Positions 21,501 to 34,708 of a DNA stretch of 64,000 nt are shown here, piece after piece. The stretch comes from Apostichopus japonicus (taxonomy: Eukaryota > Echinodermata > Holothuroidea > Aspidochirotida > Stichopodidae). A program made the translations under genes and the position numbers. The stretch covers positions 27,307,960 through 27,371,959 of the forward strand of contig NC_092563.1 in NCBI RefSeq assembly GCF_037975245.1, in the 5' to 3' direction. Every line of letters starts with the position of its first letter. The stretch's first letter is position 1. The notes below the pieces were generated by a model. It made no database searches. It was not told where the DNA came from and worked only from the letters and a program-made list of their open reading frames with translations.

Positions 21501-24500
21501 CCAACAGCATAGATTAAAGTGATGTATATTAAATGTAATGTAGAATGTTTTTTTTCTTCAACTATTAGGGTCCCCATTATGTGTGTGAGAATTTAATGAA
21601 GTCTAATATTAATTTTTGACCATCTTCTTTCCACCGTTTCAAAGTTTCGATGTCATTCCAAATTGGTAAACTGCTTAGACTCAAATACATCAGTGTAGAA
21701 AATTACCTTGTACAACTTTTACAGGCTCCACCCATATGTGGATCCATCATGTGGTGCAGTTACGGGTGCGGTGGGTGGGGGTTGCTGTAGAGGGCAACTG
21801 GGAATGCAGGTACATAGGTTTGAGATCTCATTAATATCAAATATTTGAAAGCGTAGGATTTTATGTGTATTCAACCTTGTTGAATGGGATGGAGGGTGGG
21901 GAGGGGGTGGGTCCAAGGGGCTTGGCAGGAGACTATTTGCTTTTATCCCTGCTACATAAAGTTTGATATCTTAGAGAAAATAGGGTTGTACACTGTACTG
22001 CAACTGGGAAAGCAGGTTTGAGCTCTCATTAGGATCAAATATTTGAAAGCATAGGATTTTATGTGAATTCATCTTTGTTGAATGGGATTGGAGGGTCGGT
22101 GGGGGGGGGGGGGTGGATCCAAGGGACTTGGCTGCCCTCTTGGACATAATTTGCTTCTATCCCTGCTACATCAAGTTTGATATGTCATGAAAATTACAGA
22201 TTGTACACTATCTAGCTCATTGCATGGGGCAGTTGGTGTCGTATACTATGGAATGAGGTACCGTATACAGCGTTAGACCTCCAAATGCCCTAATATTGTG
22301 ATATTATGTATAAATAATGTTTTGATGTCATTCCACTAGTTGAGTGGGAATGAGGGGTGGGGATGATTGGAAAGCCCTAATCAGAATATATATGCTGTTG
22401 CATGTGCTACATTCATACAATTTGATATATTATAGAGAAAATAGGGATGTACACTGTTATGGCTTTCTCCTATTGTTCCAGAAAGATTTTTTTACCATTT
22501 CCAACAGCATAGATTAAAGTGATGTATATTAAATGTAATGTAGAATGTTTTTTTTTTCAACTATTAGGGTCCCCATTATGTGTGTGAGAATTTAATGAAG
22601 TCTAATATTAATTTTTGACCATCTTATTTCCACCGTTTCAAAGTTTCGATGTCATTCCAAATTGGTAAACTGCTTAGACTCAAATACATCAGTGTAGAAA
22701 ATTACCTTGTACAACTTTTACAGGCTCCACCCATATGTGGATCCATCGTGTGGTGCAGTTAGGGGTGCGGGGGGCAGAGGTTGCTGTAGAGGGCAACTGG
22801 GAATGCAGGTACATAGGTTTGAGATCTCATTAATATCAAATATTTGAAAGCATAGGATTTTATGTGTATTCATCCTTGTTGAATGGGATGGAGGGTGGGG
22901 AGGGGGTGGGTCCAAGGGGCTTGGCAGGAGACTATTTGCTTTTATCCCTGCTAAATAAAGTTTGATATGTCTTGAAAATTACAGATTGTACACTATCTAG
23001 CTCATTGCACGGAGCAATTGGTGTGGGTTACTATGGAATCAGGTACCGTATACAGGGTTAGACCTCCATGATGCCCTAATATTGTGATATTATGTCTAAA
23101 TAATGTTTTCATATCATTCCACTAGTTGAGTGGGAATGAGGGGTGGGGATGATTGGAAAGCGCTATTGAGAAAATACGCTGTTGCATATGCTACATTCAT
23201 ACAATTTGATATATCTCAGAGAAAATAGGGTTGTACACTGTTACGGTTTTCTCCTATTGTTTGAGGAAGATTTTTTTACCATTTCCAACAGCACAGATTA
23301 AGGTATATAAAATGATAGGTAATTTTTTTTTTTTTTTTCAACTTTTAGGGTCCCATTATGTATGTGAGAATTTAATGAACATCGCTACCATTAATATTTG
23401 ACTATCTTATTTCCACCATTTCAAGGTTTCCATGCCATCCCAAATTGGTAAACTGCTTAGACTCAAATACATCAGTGTAGAAAATTACCTTGTACAACTT
23501 TTACAGGCTCCACCAATATGTGGAACCATCATGTGGAGCAGAAAGGGGGAGGGGAGGGGGGGGTAGCAACTGGGAAAGCAGGTTATAGCTCTCATTAAGA
23601 TCAAATATTTGAAAGCATAGGATTTTCTGTGAATTCGTCCTTGTTGAATGGGATGGAGGGTCGGTGGGGGGGGGGGTGGATCCAAGTGACTTGGCTGCCC
23701 TCTTGGACATAATTTGCTTTTATCCCTGCTACATAAAGTTTGATATGTCTTGAAAATTACAGATTGTACACTATCACACTATCTAGCTCATTGCATGGGG
23801 CAGTTGGTGTCGGTTACTATATGGCATCAGGTACCGTACACAGGGTTAGACCTCCATAATGCCCTAATATTGTGATATTATGTCTTAATAATGTTTTCAT
23901 ATCATTCCACTAGTTGAGTGGGAATGAGGGGTGGAGATGATTGGAAAGCGCTATTGAGAAAATACGCTGTTGCATATGCTACATTCATACAATTTGATAT
24001 ATCTCAGAGAAAATAGGGTTGTACACTGTTAAGGTTTTCTCATATTATTTGAGAATGATGTTTTTACCATTTCCAACAGCATAGATTAAGGTGCATTAAA
24101 TGATAGGTAAATTTATTTTTGTTTTCAACTTTTAGGGTCCCATTATGTATGTGAGAATTTAATGAACATCTACCATTAATTTTTGACCATCTTGTTTCCA
24201 CCATTTCAAGGTTTCCATGCCATCCCAAATTGGGAAACTGCTCAATCTCAAATATATCAGTGTAGAAAATTACTTTCTCCAACTTTTACATTCACCACAA
24301 ATATGCAGAACCATCATGTGGAGCAGATAGGGGGGAGGGGAGGGGAGGGGGGTAGCAACTGGGAAAGCAGGTTAGAGCTCTCATTAGGATCAAATATTTT
24401 AGAGCATAGGATTTTATGTGAATTCATCCTTGTTGAATGGGATGGAGGGTCGGTGGGGGGGGGGGGGGATGGATCCAAGTGACTTGGCTGCCCTGTTGAA

Positions 24501-27500
24501 CATAATTTGCTTTTATCCCTGCTATATAAAGTTTGATATGTCTTGAAAATAACAGATTGTACACTATCTAGCTCATTGCATGGGGAAGTTCAAGGTGTCG
24601 GTTACTATGGAATCATGTACCGTATACAGGGTTAGACCTCCATTATGCCCTAATATTGTGATATTATGTCTAAATAATGTTTTCATATCATTCCACTAGT
24701 TGAGTGGGAATGAGGGGTGGGGATGATTGGAAAGCCCTATTGAGAAAATACACTGTTGCATATGCTACATTCATACAATTTGATATATCTCACAGAAATA
24801 TGGTTGTACACTGTTGTGGTTTTCTCATATTGTTCCAGAAAGATTTTTTTACCATTTCCAACAGCACAGATTAAGGTGCATTAAAGATAGGTAATTTTAT
24901 TTTTCAACTTTTAGGGTCCCCATTATGTATGTGAGAATTTAATGAACATCTACCATTAATTTTTGACCATCTTATTTCCACCATTTCAAGGTTTCCATGT
25001 CATCCCAAATTGGTAAACTGCTTAGACTCAAATACATCAGTGTAGAAAATTACCTTGTACAACTTCTACAGGCTCCACCAATATATGGGACCATCATGTG
25101 GAGCAGAAAGGGGGAGGGGACGGGGGGGGGGTAGCAACTGGGAAAGCAGGTTAGAGCTCTCATTAAGATCAAATATTTGAAAGCATAGGATTTTATGTGA
25201 ATTCATCATTGTTGAATGGGATGGAGGGTCGGTGGGGGGGTGGATCCAAGTGACTTGGCTGCCCTCTTGGACATAATTTGCTTTTATCCCTGCTACATAA
25301 AGTTTGATATGTCTCGAAAATTACAGATTGTACACTATCTAGCTCATTGCATGGGGCAGTTCAAGGTGTGGGTTACTATGGAATCAGGTACCGTATACAG
25401 GGTTAGACCTCCATGATGCCCTAATATTGTGATATTATGTCTAAATAATGTTTTCATATCATTCCACTAGTTGAGTGGGAATGAGGGGTGGGGATGATTG
25501 GAAAGCCCTATTGAGAAAATACACTGTTGCATATGCTACATTCATACAATTTGATATATCTCAGAGAAATATGGTTGTACACTGTTGTGGTTTTCTCATA
25601 TTGTTCCAGAAAGATTTTTTACCATTTCCAACAGCATGGATTAAAGTGATGTATATTAAATGTAATGTAGAATGTTTGTTTTTTTTTCAACTCTTAGGGT
25701 CCCCATAATGTGTGTGAGAATTTAATGAAGTCTAATATTAATTTTTGACCATCTTATTTCCACCGTTTCAAAGTTTCGATGTCATTCCAAATTGGTAAAC
25801 TGCTTAGACTCAAATACATCAGTGTAGAAAATTACCTTGTACAACTTTTACAAGTTCCACCCATATGTGGATCCATCATGTGGTGCAGTTAGGGGTGCGG
25901 GGGGCGGGGGTTGCTGTAGAGGGCAACTGGGAATGCAGGTACATAGGTTTGAGATCTCATTAATATCAAATATTTGAAAGCATAGGATTTTATGTGTATT
26001 CATCCTTGTTGAATGGGATGGAGGGTGGGGAGGGGGTGGGTCCAAGGGGCTTGGCAGGAGACTATTTGCTTTTATCCCTGCTAAATAAAGTTTGATATGT
26101 CTTGAAAATTACAGATTGTACACTATCTAGCTCATTGCATGGGGCAGTTGGTGTCGGTTACTATGGAATCAGGTACCGTATACAGGGTTAGACCTCCATA
26201 ATGCCCTAATATTGTGATATTATGTCTAAATTATGTTTTCATATCATTCCACTAGTTGAGTGGGAATGAGGGGTGGAGATGATTGGAAAGCGCTATTGAG
26301 AAAATACACTGTTGCATATGCTACATTCATACAATTTGATATATCTCAGAGAAAATAGGGTTGTACACTGTTAGGGTTTTCTCCTATTGATTGAGGAAAA
26401 TTTTTTTACCATTTCCAACAGCATAGATTAAGGTATATTAAATGATAGTTAATTTTATGTTTGTTTTCAACTTTTAGGGTCCCATTTATGTATGTGAGAA
26501 TTTAATGAACATCTACCATTAGTTTTTGACCATCTTATTTCCACCATTTCAAGGTTTCCATGCCATCCCAATTTGGGAAACTGCTCAATCTCAAATATAT
26601 CAGTGTAAAAAATTACTTTCTCCAACTTTTACATTCACCACCAATATGTAGAACCATCATGTGGAGCAGATAGGGGGGAGGGGAGGGGAGGGGGGTAGCA
26701 ACTGGGAAAGCAGGTCAGAGCTCTCATTAGGATTAAATATTTTAGAGCATAGGATTTTATGTGAATTCATCCTTGTTGAATGGGATGGAGGATCGGTGGG
26801 GGGGGGATGGATCCAAGTGACTTGGCTGCCCTGTTGAACATAATTTGCTTTTATCCCTGCTACATAAAGTTTGATATGTCTTGAAAATTACATATTGTAC
26901 ACTATCACACTATCTAGCTCATTGCATGGTGCAGTTCAAGGTGTCGGTTACTATGGAATCAGGTACCGTATACAGGGTTAGACCTCCATTATGCCCTAAT
27001 ATTGTTATATTATGTCTAAATAATGTTTTCATATCATTCCACTAGTTGAGTGGGAATGAGGGGCGGAGATGATTGGAAAGCGCTATTGAGAAAATACACT
27101 GTTGCATATGCTACATTCATACAATTTGATATATCTCAGAGAAAATAGGGTTGTACACTGTTAAGGTTTTCTCATATTATTTGAGAATGATGTTTTTACC
27201 ATTTCCAACAGCATAGATTAAGGTGCATTAAATGATAGGTAAATTTATTTTTGTTTTCAACTTTTAGGGTCCCATTATGTATGTGAGAATTTAATGAACA
27301 TCTACCATTAATTTTTGACCATCTTGTTTCCACCATTTCAAGGTTTCCATGTCATCCCAAATTGGTAAACTGCTTAGACTCAAATACATCAGTGTAGAAA
27401 ATTACCTTGTACAACTTTTACAGGCTCCACCAATATGTGGAACCATCATGTGGAGCAGAAAGGGGGAGGGGAGGGGGGTAGCAACTGGGAAAGCAGGTTA

Positions 27501-30500
27501 TAGCTCTCATTAGGATCAAATATTTGAAAGCGTAGGATTTTATATGAATTCATCCTTTTTGAATGGGATGGAGGTTCGGTGGGGGGGGGGTGGATCCAAG
27601 TGACTTGGCTGCCCTCTTGGACATAATTTGCTTTTATCCCTGCTACATAAAGGTTGATATGTCTTGAAAATTACAGATTGTACACTATCTAGCTCATTGC
27701 ATGGGGCAGTTCAAGGTGTGGGTTACTATGGAATCAGGTACCGTATACAGGGTTAGACCTCCATAATGCCCTAATATTGTGATATTATGTCTAAATAATG
27801 TTTTCATATCATTCCACTAGTTGAGTGGGAATGAGGGGTGGAGATGATTGGAAAGCCCTGTTAAGAATATACACTGTTGAATATGCTTCATTCACACAAT
27901 TTGATATATCTCAAAGAAAATAGGGTTGTACACTGTACTGCAACTGGGAAAGCAGGTTTGAGCTCTCATTAGGATCAAATATTTGAAAGCATAGGATTTT
28001 ATGTGAATTCATCCTTGTTGAATGAGATGAAGGGTCAGTGGGGGGGGGGGGTGGATCCAAGTGACTTGGCTGCCCTCTTGGACATAATTTGCTTTTATCC
28101 CTGCTACATAAAGTTTGATATGTCTTGAAAATTACAGTTTGTACACTATCACACTATCTAGCTCATTGCATGGGGCAGTTGGTGTCGGTTACTATGGAAT
28201 CAGGTACCGTATACAGGGTTAGACCTCCATAATGCCCTAATATTGTGATATTATGTCTAAATAATGTTTTCATATCATTCCACTAGTTGAGTGGGAATGA
28301 GGGGTGGAGATGATTGGAAAGCCCTGTTAAGAATATACACTGTTGCATATGCTTCATTCACACAATTTGATATATCTCAAAGAAAATAGGGTTGTACACT
28401 GTACTGCAACTGGGAAAGCAGGTTTGAGCTCTCATTAGGATCAAATATTTGAAAGCATAGGATTTTATGTGAATTCATCTTTGTTGAATGAGTTGAAGGG
28501 TCAGTGGGGGGGGGGTGGATCCAAGGGACTTGGCTGCCCTCTTGGACATAATTTGCTTTTATCCCTGCTACATACAGTTTGATATGTCTTGAAAATCACA
28601 GTTTGCACACTATCACACTATCTAGCTCATTGCATGGGGCAGTTGGTGTCGGTTACTATGGATGGAATCAGGTACCGTATACAGGGTTAGACCTCCATAA
28701 TGCCCTAATATTGTGATATTATGTCTAAATAATGTTTTCATATCATTCCACTAGTTGAGTGGGAATGAGGGGTGGAGATGATTGGAAAGCGCTGTTGAGA
28801 AAATACGCTGTTGCATATGCTACATTCATACAATTTGATATATCTCAGAGAAAATATGGTTGTACACTGTTGTGGTTTTCTCATATTATTCCAGAAAGAT
28901 TTTTTTATCATTTCCAACAGCATAGATTAAAGTGATGTATATTAAATGTAATGTAGAATGTTTTTTTTCTTCAACTATTAGGGTCCCCATAATGTGTGTG
29001 AGAATTTAATGAAGTCTAATATTAATTTTTGACCATCTTATTTCCACCGTTTCAAAGTTTCGATGTCATTCCAAATTGGTAAACTGCTTAGACTCAAATA
29101 CATCAGTGTAGAAAATTACCTTGTACAACTTTTACAGGCTCCACCCATATGTGGATCCATCATGTGGTGCAGTTAGGGGTGCGGGGGGCGGGGGTTGCTG
29201 TAGAGGGCAACTGGGAAAGCAGGTACATAGGTTTGAGATCTCATAAAGATCAAAAATTTGAAAGCGTAGGATTTTATGTGTATTCAACCTTGTTGAATGG
29301 GATGGAGGGTGGGGAGGTGGTGGGTCCAAGGGGCTTGGCAGGAGACTATTTGCTTTTATCCCTGCTACATAAAGTTTGATATCTTAGAGAAAATAGGGTT
29401 GTACACTGTACTGCAACTGGGAAAGCAGGTTTGAGCTCTCATTAGGATCAAATATTTGAAAGCATAGGATTTTATGTGAATTCATCTTTGTTGAATGGGA
29501 TTGGAGGGTCGGTGGGGGGGAGGGTGGATCCAAGGGACTTGGCTGCCCTCTTGGACATAATTTGCTTTTATCCCTGCTACATAAAGTTTGATATGTCATG
29601 AAAATTACAGATTGTACACTATCTAGCTCATTGCATGGGGCAGTTGGTGTCAGTTACTATGGAATCAGGTACCGTATACAGGGTTAGACCTCCAAATGCC
29701 CTAATATTGTGATATTATGTATAAATAATGTTTTGATGTCATTCCACTAGTTGAGTGGGAATGAGGGGTGGGGATGATTGGAAAGCCCTAATCAGAATAT
29801 ATATGCTGTTGCATATGCTACATTCATACAATTTGATATATTATAGAGAAAATAGGGATGTACACTGTTATGGCTTTCTCCTATTGTTCCAGAAAGATTT
29901 TTTTACCATTTCCAACAGCATAGATTAAAGTGATGTATATTAAATGTAATGTAGAATGTTTTTTTTTTCAACTATTAGGGTCCCCATTATGTGTGTGAGA
30001 ATTTAATGAAGTCTAATATTAATTTTTGACCATCTTGTTTCCACCGTTTCAAAGTTTCGATGTCATTCCAAATTGGTAAACTGCTTAGACTCAAATACAT
30101 CAGTGTAGAAAATTACCTTGTACAACTTTTACAGGCTCCACCCATATGTGGATCCATCGTGTGGTGCAGTTAGGGGTGCGGGGGGCACAGGTTGCTGTAG
30201 AGGGCAACTGGGAATGCAGGTACATAGGTTTGAGATCTCATTAATATCAAATATTTGAAAGCATAGGATTTTATGTGTATTCATCCTTGTTGAATGGGAT
30301 GGAGGGTGGGGAGGGGGTGGGTCCAAGGGGCTTGGCAGGAGACTATTTGCTTTTATCCCTGCTAAATAAAGTTTGATATGTCTTGAAAATTACAGATTGT
30401 ACACTATCTAGCTCATTGCACGGAGCAATTGGTGTGGGTTACTATGGAATCAGGTACCGTATACAGGGTTAGACCTCCATGATGCCCTAATATTGTGATA

Positions 30501-31250
30501 TTATGTCTAAATAATGTTTTCATATCATTCCACTAGTTGAGTGGGAATGAGGGGTGGGGATGATTGGAAAGCGCTATTGAGAAAATACGCTGTTGCATAT
30601 GCTACATTCATACAATTTGATATATCTCAGAGAAAATAGGGTTGTACACTGTTACGGTTTTTTCCTATTGTTTGAGGAAGATTTTTTTACCATTTCCAAC
30701 AGCACAGATTAAGGTATATAAAATGATAGGTAATTTTTTTTTTTTTTTTCAACTTTTAGGGTCCCATTATGTATGTGAGAATTTAATGAACATCGCTACC
30801 ATTAATATTTGACTATCTTATTTCCACCATTTCAAGGTTTCCATGCCATCCCAAATTGGTAAACTGCTTAGACTCAAATACATCAGTGTAGAAAATTACC
30901 TTGTACAACTTTTACAGGCTCCACCAATATGTGGAACCATCATGTGGAGCAGAAAGGGGGAGGGGAGGGGGGGGTAGCAACTGGGAAAGCAGGTTATAGC
31001 TCTCATTAAGATCAAATATTTGAAAGCATAGGATTTTATGTGAATTCGTCCTTGTTGAATGGGATGGAGGGTCGGTGGGGGGGGGTGGATCCAAGTGACT
31101 TGGCTGCCCTCTTGGACATAATTTGCTTTTATCCCTGCTACATAAAGTTTGATATGTCTTGAAAATTACAGTTTGTACACTACCTAGCCCATTGCACGGA
31201 GCAATTGGTGTGGGTTACTATAAAATCATGTACCGTACACAGGGTTAGAC
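15525..31250 (+). repeat. Satellite array 1, ~785-bp units with shortened variants
   Basis: Tandem copies in one orientation, marked by ggctccacc...atatgtgg at 16,421, 17,653, 18,896, 19,682, 20,470, 21,724, 22,733, 23,506, 25,071, 25,853, 27,423, 29,136, 30,133 and 30,917. Variant copies lie at 24,291 and 26,633. Full units are about 773-790 bp. Larger spacings (1,232, 1,243, 1,254, 1,713, ~1,000 bp) contain extra shortened units. The first unit (15,525 onward) is strongly diverged, and the last stops abruptly at 31,250 in the middle of a unit. Each unit has two G-rich tracts, a T-tract before caactattagggtcc, and AT-rich remainder. The ~65-codon minus-strand open frames repeat with the unit and are not judged genes. 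Confidence 0.95.
20240..23880 (+). repeat. Block duplicated inside array 1 (left copy)
   Basis: Units at 21,724, 22,733 and 23,506 reappear at 29,136, 30,133 and 30,917, shifts of 7,412, 7,400 and 7,411 bp. They share private variants, such as the short unit near 22,000/29,400 and the array-2-like patch near 22,300/29,700. The right copy is about 27,200-31,250 and has one extra short unit. Confidence 0.8.
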
Positions 31251-33092
31251 CATGCATACAAACCTTCTCTACATTTGGGGGACCATTACGTTGGCACATT
31301 TTGAACAGTACATTGGTGGACTGATTTGTGTCCTCTCAATAAATGTGGGACTTTCTGTCACACACCTTTAAAATACAAGTTCTATGATAGTGATGAAATG
31401 GAAACTGACCAGGCAGTTCTATTTTCCACATGTATATTCTTATCATTTATATCTGAATTTAACATAATAAAATTATACATTATAAAAAGTACATCAAAAG
31501 TGAGTCCGGTACCCCGAATATTGTGTGTTTCCTTATTTCAGATATTACTGTTCCATTGTGGTATAAGCCAGTAAAATTCTTTCTTATAATTCACTCCTCA
31601 AACAAAATCAATATTAATAGAATATGAAAACTTGAATAAATTGAAATTGACTGTGAATATTACCAACTAACTAACAGTGCAAACAATTGCATACCTCAAT
31701 ATTCTCATGCCAAATTAATACACTGAAATTGACTGTGAATATATGCATGTGACTTACTATGTGTACATATGCTTACCTCAATAAGGCGAACTTGGTCCAA
31801 ATACTTTTGTGTGTTACTGTAGTATGACCATTTTAATCGATGATAACATACACTGAGCTTAAACATGTGTTTGTATTGAAAACAAGTCTTTGAACAAAAA
31901 ATTCCAACTTTTACTTCATATTTCAGACAAAAAACAGTGCACCTTATATAACTCTTGATATACAGTACAGTGTGTGGGGGTACTGCATTTTATTTTGGAG
32001 TACTGTTTTAACTTTGGTGTCCTTGTATGTGATAATCTGAAATGAAAAATCAAGTTACTTGCTATGACTGAGCTCAAATATGTGTTTTTTGTTGTTAACA
32101 AATCTTTAAACTAAACTTTTCCAACTTTAACTTCTAATTTTAGAGACAAAACTAGCACAACTATCTTGATATACGGTACAATTTGGGGTACTGTTTTCAG
32201 TTTGGAGTACTAAGTTGTGGAAAATTTGCACAAGTCTGAGCTCAAACATGTGTTTTGTATGTATTGAACCAAAAAAAAAAAAAACACATATTTGAGCTCA
32301 TATTTGGCCTAATGACAGTCCAAACACTGACCAATCTCAATTGTATTTATACATACCACTTTAGTACACATGTAGTGTCTCTGGGAATGTTCTGTCCATC
32401 AAGGATACAAAAATAAAGCATTAATCCTCCTTTTTGAACCCAGGGATGCCATCATAATTTGGGGATTATTTTGCACGTGGATGTCTCATTATTTTTTATT
32501 TAAATTTTCGACCATGAATGAGCCTGAACCTATTACACAGTGTAGTGTTTAGCAGGTTACATAGAAGGTGCCGTGATGAATCACTCGTATAACAAGGATA
32601 GTATCATACCAATGAATGCCTACATAAAGTATATATATAGTTTGATAACATGACCACTGAAGATTATGGGATTCACTTCAAAATTCCCTCTTTAGCGGCA
32701 TGTGGCCTATCACATAGCTATAAACCTGGTTTTTGAAAATCAAAATATTCCCATACACTGTTTGTCAGTCTTCAATCTCAGCATCGGGCATAAATCTGAT
32801 GTCCCTTTAACTACTGTAGGCCTACACGCCTGTTGTATGTGTTTTTTATAATTAACATCAATAATGCCCTACAAAACTCAGAATCACTATCATATCTACA
32901 GCATTTATTTATCAGCCTAGGAACTACAGCAGAGCTCTCCAATGTAAAAATTATGGTTAAAGTTCTCTTGATTTCTAAAGCTACATATAGATGTTAAACA
33001 CACCTAACTGCATGCAATAATCTCTAATCTGTTCTGACACCTCTACAGTATGTTCCAACCTTACATATACATATATGTCGATTTACATCAGT
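31251..33092 (+). other. AT-rich core, left part
   Basis: No gene supported. It contains a degenerate tandem repeat at 31,855-32,290 and an A-run near 32,270-32,284. The rest is unassigned AT-rich DNA. Confidence 0.6.
31855..32290 (+). repeat. Degenerate ~200-bp tandem repeat, left edge of core
   Basis: Two diverged copies plus the start of a third, each with gagct(c/t)aaa(c/t)atgtgttt, caa(g/a)tcttt, aacttt, agacaaaa, cttgatatac, gtactg. The same family, in the same orientation, is at 40,130-40,436. Confidence 0.7.
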
Positions 33093-33100
33093 ATGCAGGG

Positions 33101-33745
33101 CAAGGGCGGCGGAACCGGGGGGGCACAGGAGGCACGTGCCCCCCCACTTTTCCTCAGGTTAAAAATGTGCCCCTTTTCTACATAAAAATTGAGGTGTCTC
33201 AAGTTAGCAAGAGGCCAGGGAACCAGAATGAACACTCGGGAAGGCCGTTTCTTGCCATCTGAGGGGTTTGTAAAACCAAAAATTTTCTTCTAAGCTCTGC
33301 GCCAACCGATGGTGGCGCTCCGCTCAGATAGTCGCGCATACAACTTTGCAAATCCTGGATGCGCCCTTGACTTTTAATGAATTTCTGTGGGTCAAACTCA
33401 AAACTATTTTGAATGGAAAAAAAATTGTTAAGATATTAGCAAGAAATAAACTCTAATTCGAAAGATTCCTACATTAGCAACTAGCATGATTTCACCTCAT
33501 TTTGTCTCAAAAGAAAACTTGTTCCTTGTTTCCCAATTTGCACATTGGATATTGCAGTGCTAGTATGCATATTTTCCTTGAGGGGGGGGGGGGCGTTGAT
33601 GGAGTGATGTGTATACGCAAATAAGATAATACAATAAGAGTTATGAAGGGTACTAAATATAAGGCTGCATCAGTCCAATCTAATTTCTGCAAAGTGCCTT
33701 TTGATGTCAGTGCCCCCCAGATTAAAAGTGCTTCCTCCGCCCTTG
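33101..33745. mobile_element. Non-autonomous hAT-like element, 645 bp
   Basis: TIRs are caagggcggcggaa at the left and ttcctccgcccttg at the right (13 of 14 complementary). A perfect 8-bp duplication atgcaggg lies at 33,093-33,100 and 33,746-33,753. The duplication overlaps the first five bases of the outer element, so this copy landed in that element's own terminus. 8-bp duplications are the hallmark of hAT insertions. Confidence 0.88.
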
Positions 33746-34708
33746 ATGCAGGGGCGTATCCAGGATTTTCTAACCCGGGGGGCGCGAATGACTATCTAAG
33801 CGGAGCGCCACCATAGGTTGGCGCGCAGCGTACAAGAATATTTCTCGTTTTGACACCCCTCAGATTACCGGAAATGGCACATCTCGGGCTTGAAAATGAC
33901 CCACTAGATGTTCACTTTTGCCTGAGTAAATCAAGTATTTTCCCAATTTCCATCCATAATCTTTTTGAAGATTGTCACCAGTCACACATCATGTTCGACC
34001 ACATCGCATCTCCTGTGGATCATTGCTTTTGTAGGTGATTCTACGTCGCGGCCCACAATACCTGTCAGTCCCACTTTTCAAGGTTTTAAGCCCATTATTC
34101 GTTCAGAATTTGAAAATTCACACTTCTCGTGAAATAAATTCACTTCAAAACATACCCAAAATGTTGCACAAAATTTTATCTATGGACAGCCAATACAGAA
34201 AAACCTCCTTCAACCCCTAACAGACCGGTCAAAATTGCGCGAGAAGATGGAAGATTGTTTAGGAATGTTGGTCAGGGAAATTTCGAAAATTCAGACACAG
34301 TTAATTTATTGGTGCATGGGCGCAGATCAGTCGTGGATAATGGTGGGGACGCGTGTCTGTTCTCTGATACTATCTAAGCGAAGCGCGACCATGGGTTCGC
34401 ACGTAGCGTACAAGAAATTTTTGGCAAATATACCTCCCAGATCACCGGAAATAACACTTCCCAGACCCAATGATGCTCCCAAGCCTCCTTAAGTTTTAGA
34501 TCTCATGGCTTAGAAATTTAGTTTGGGGAAATGCATGGGCATCAACAGAAAAAAATCAGGGGACAAATAATCCAAGTAGAATTTTGTATACGATGGGTCT
34601 GGTTTCGTAACTCATCGGGAAGCGATTAGAGGGGCGGGCGTAGGGTTGTGGGGCACGCGTTTTCATGCAGGTGGGAACAATCTCAAGAAGTAATGTGTTC
34701 GTCCGCCC

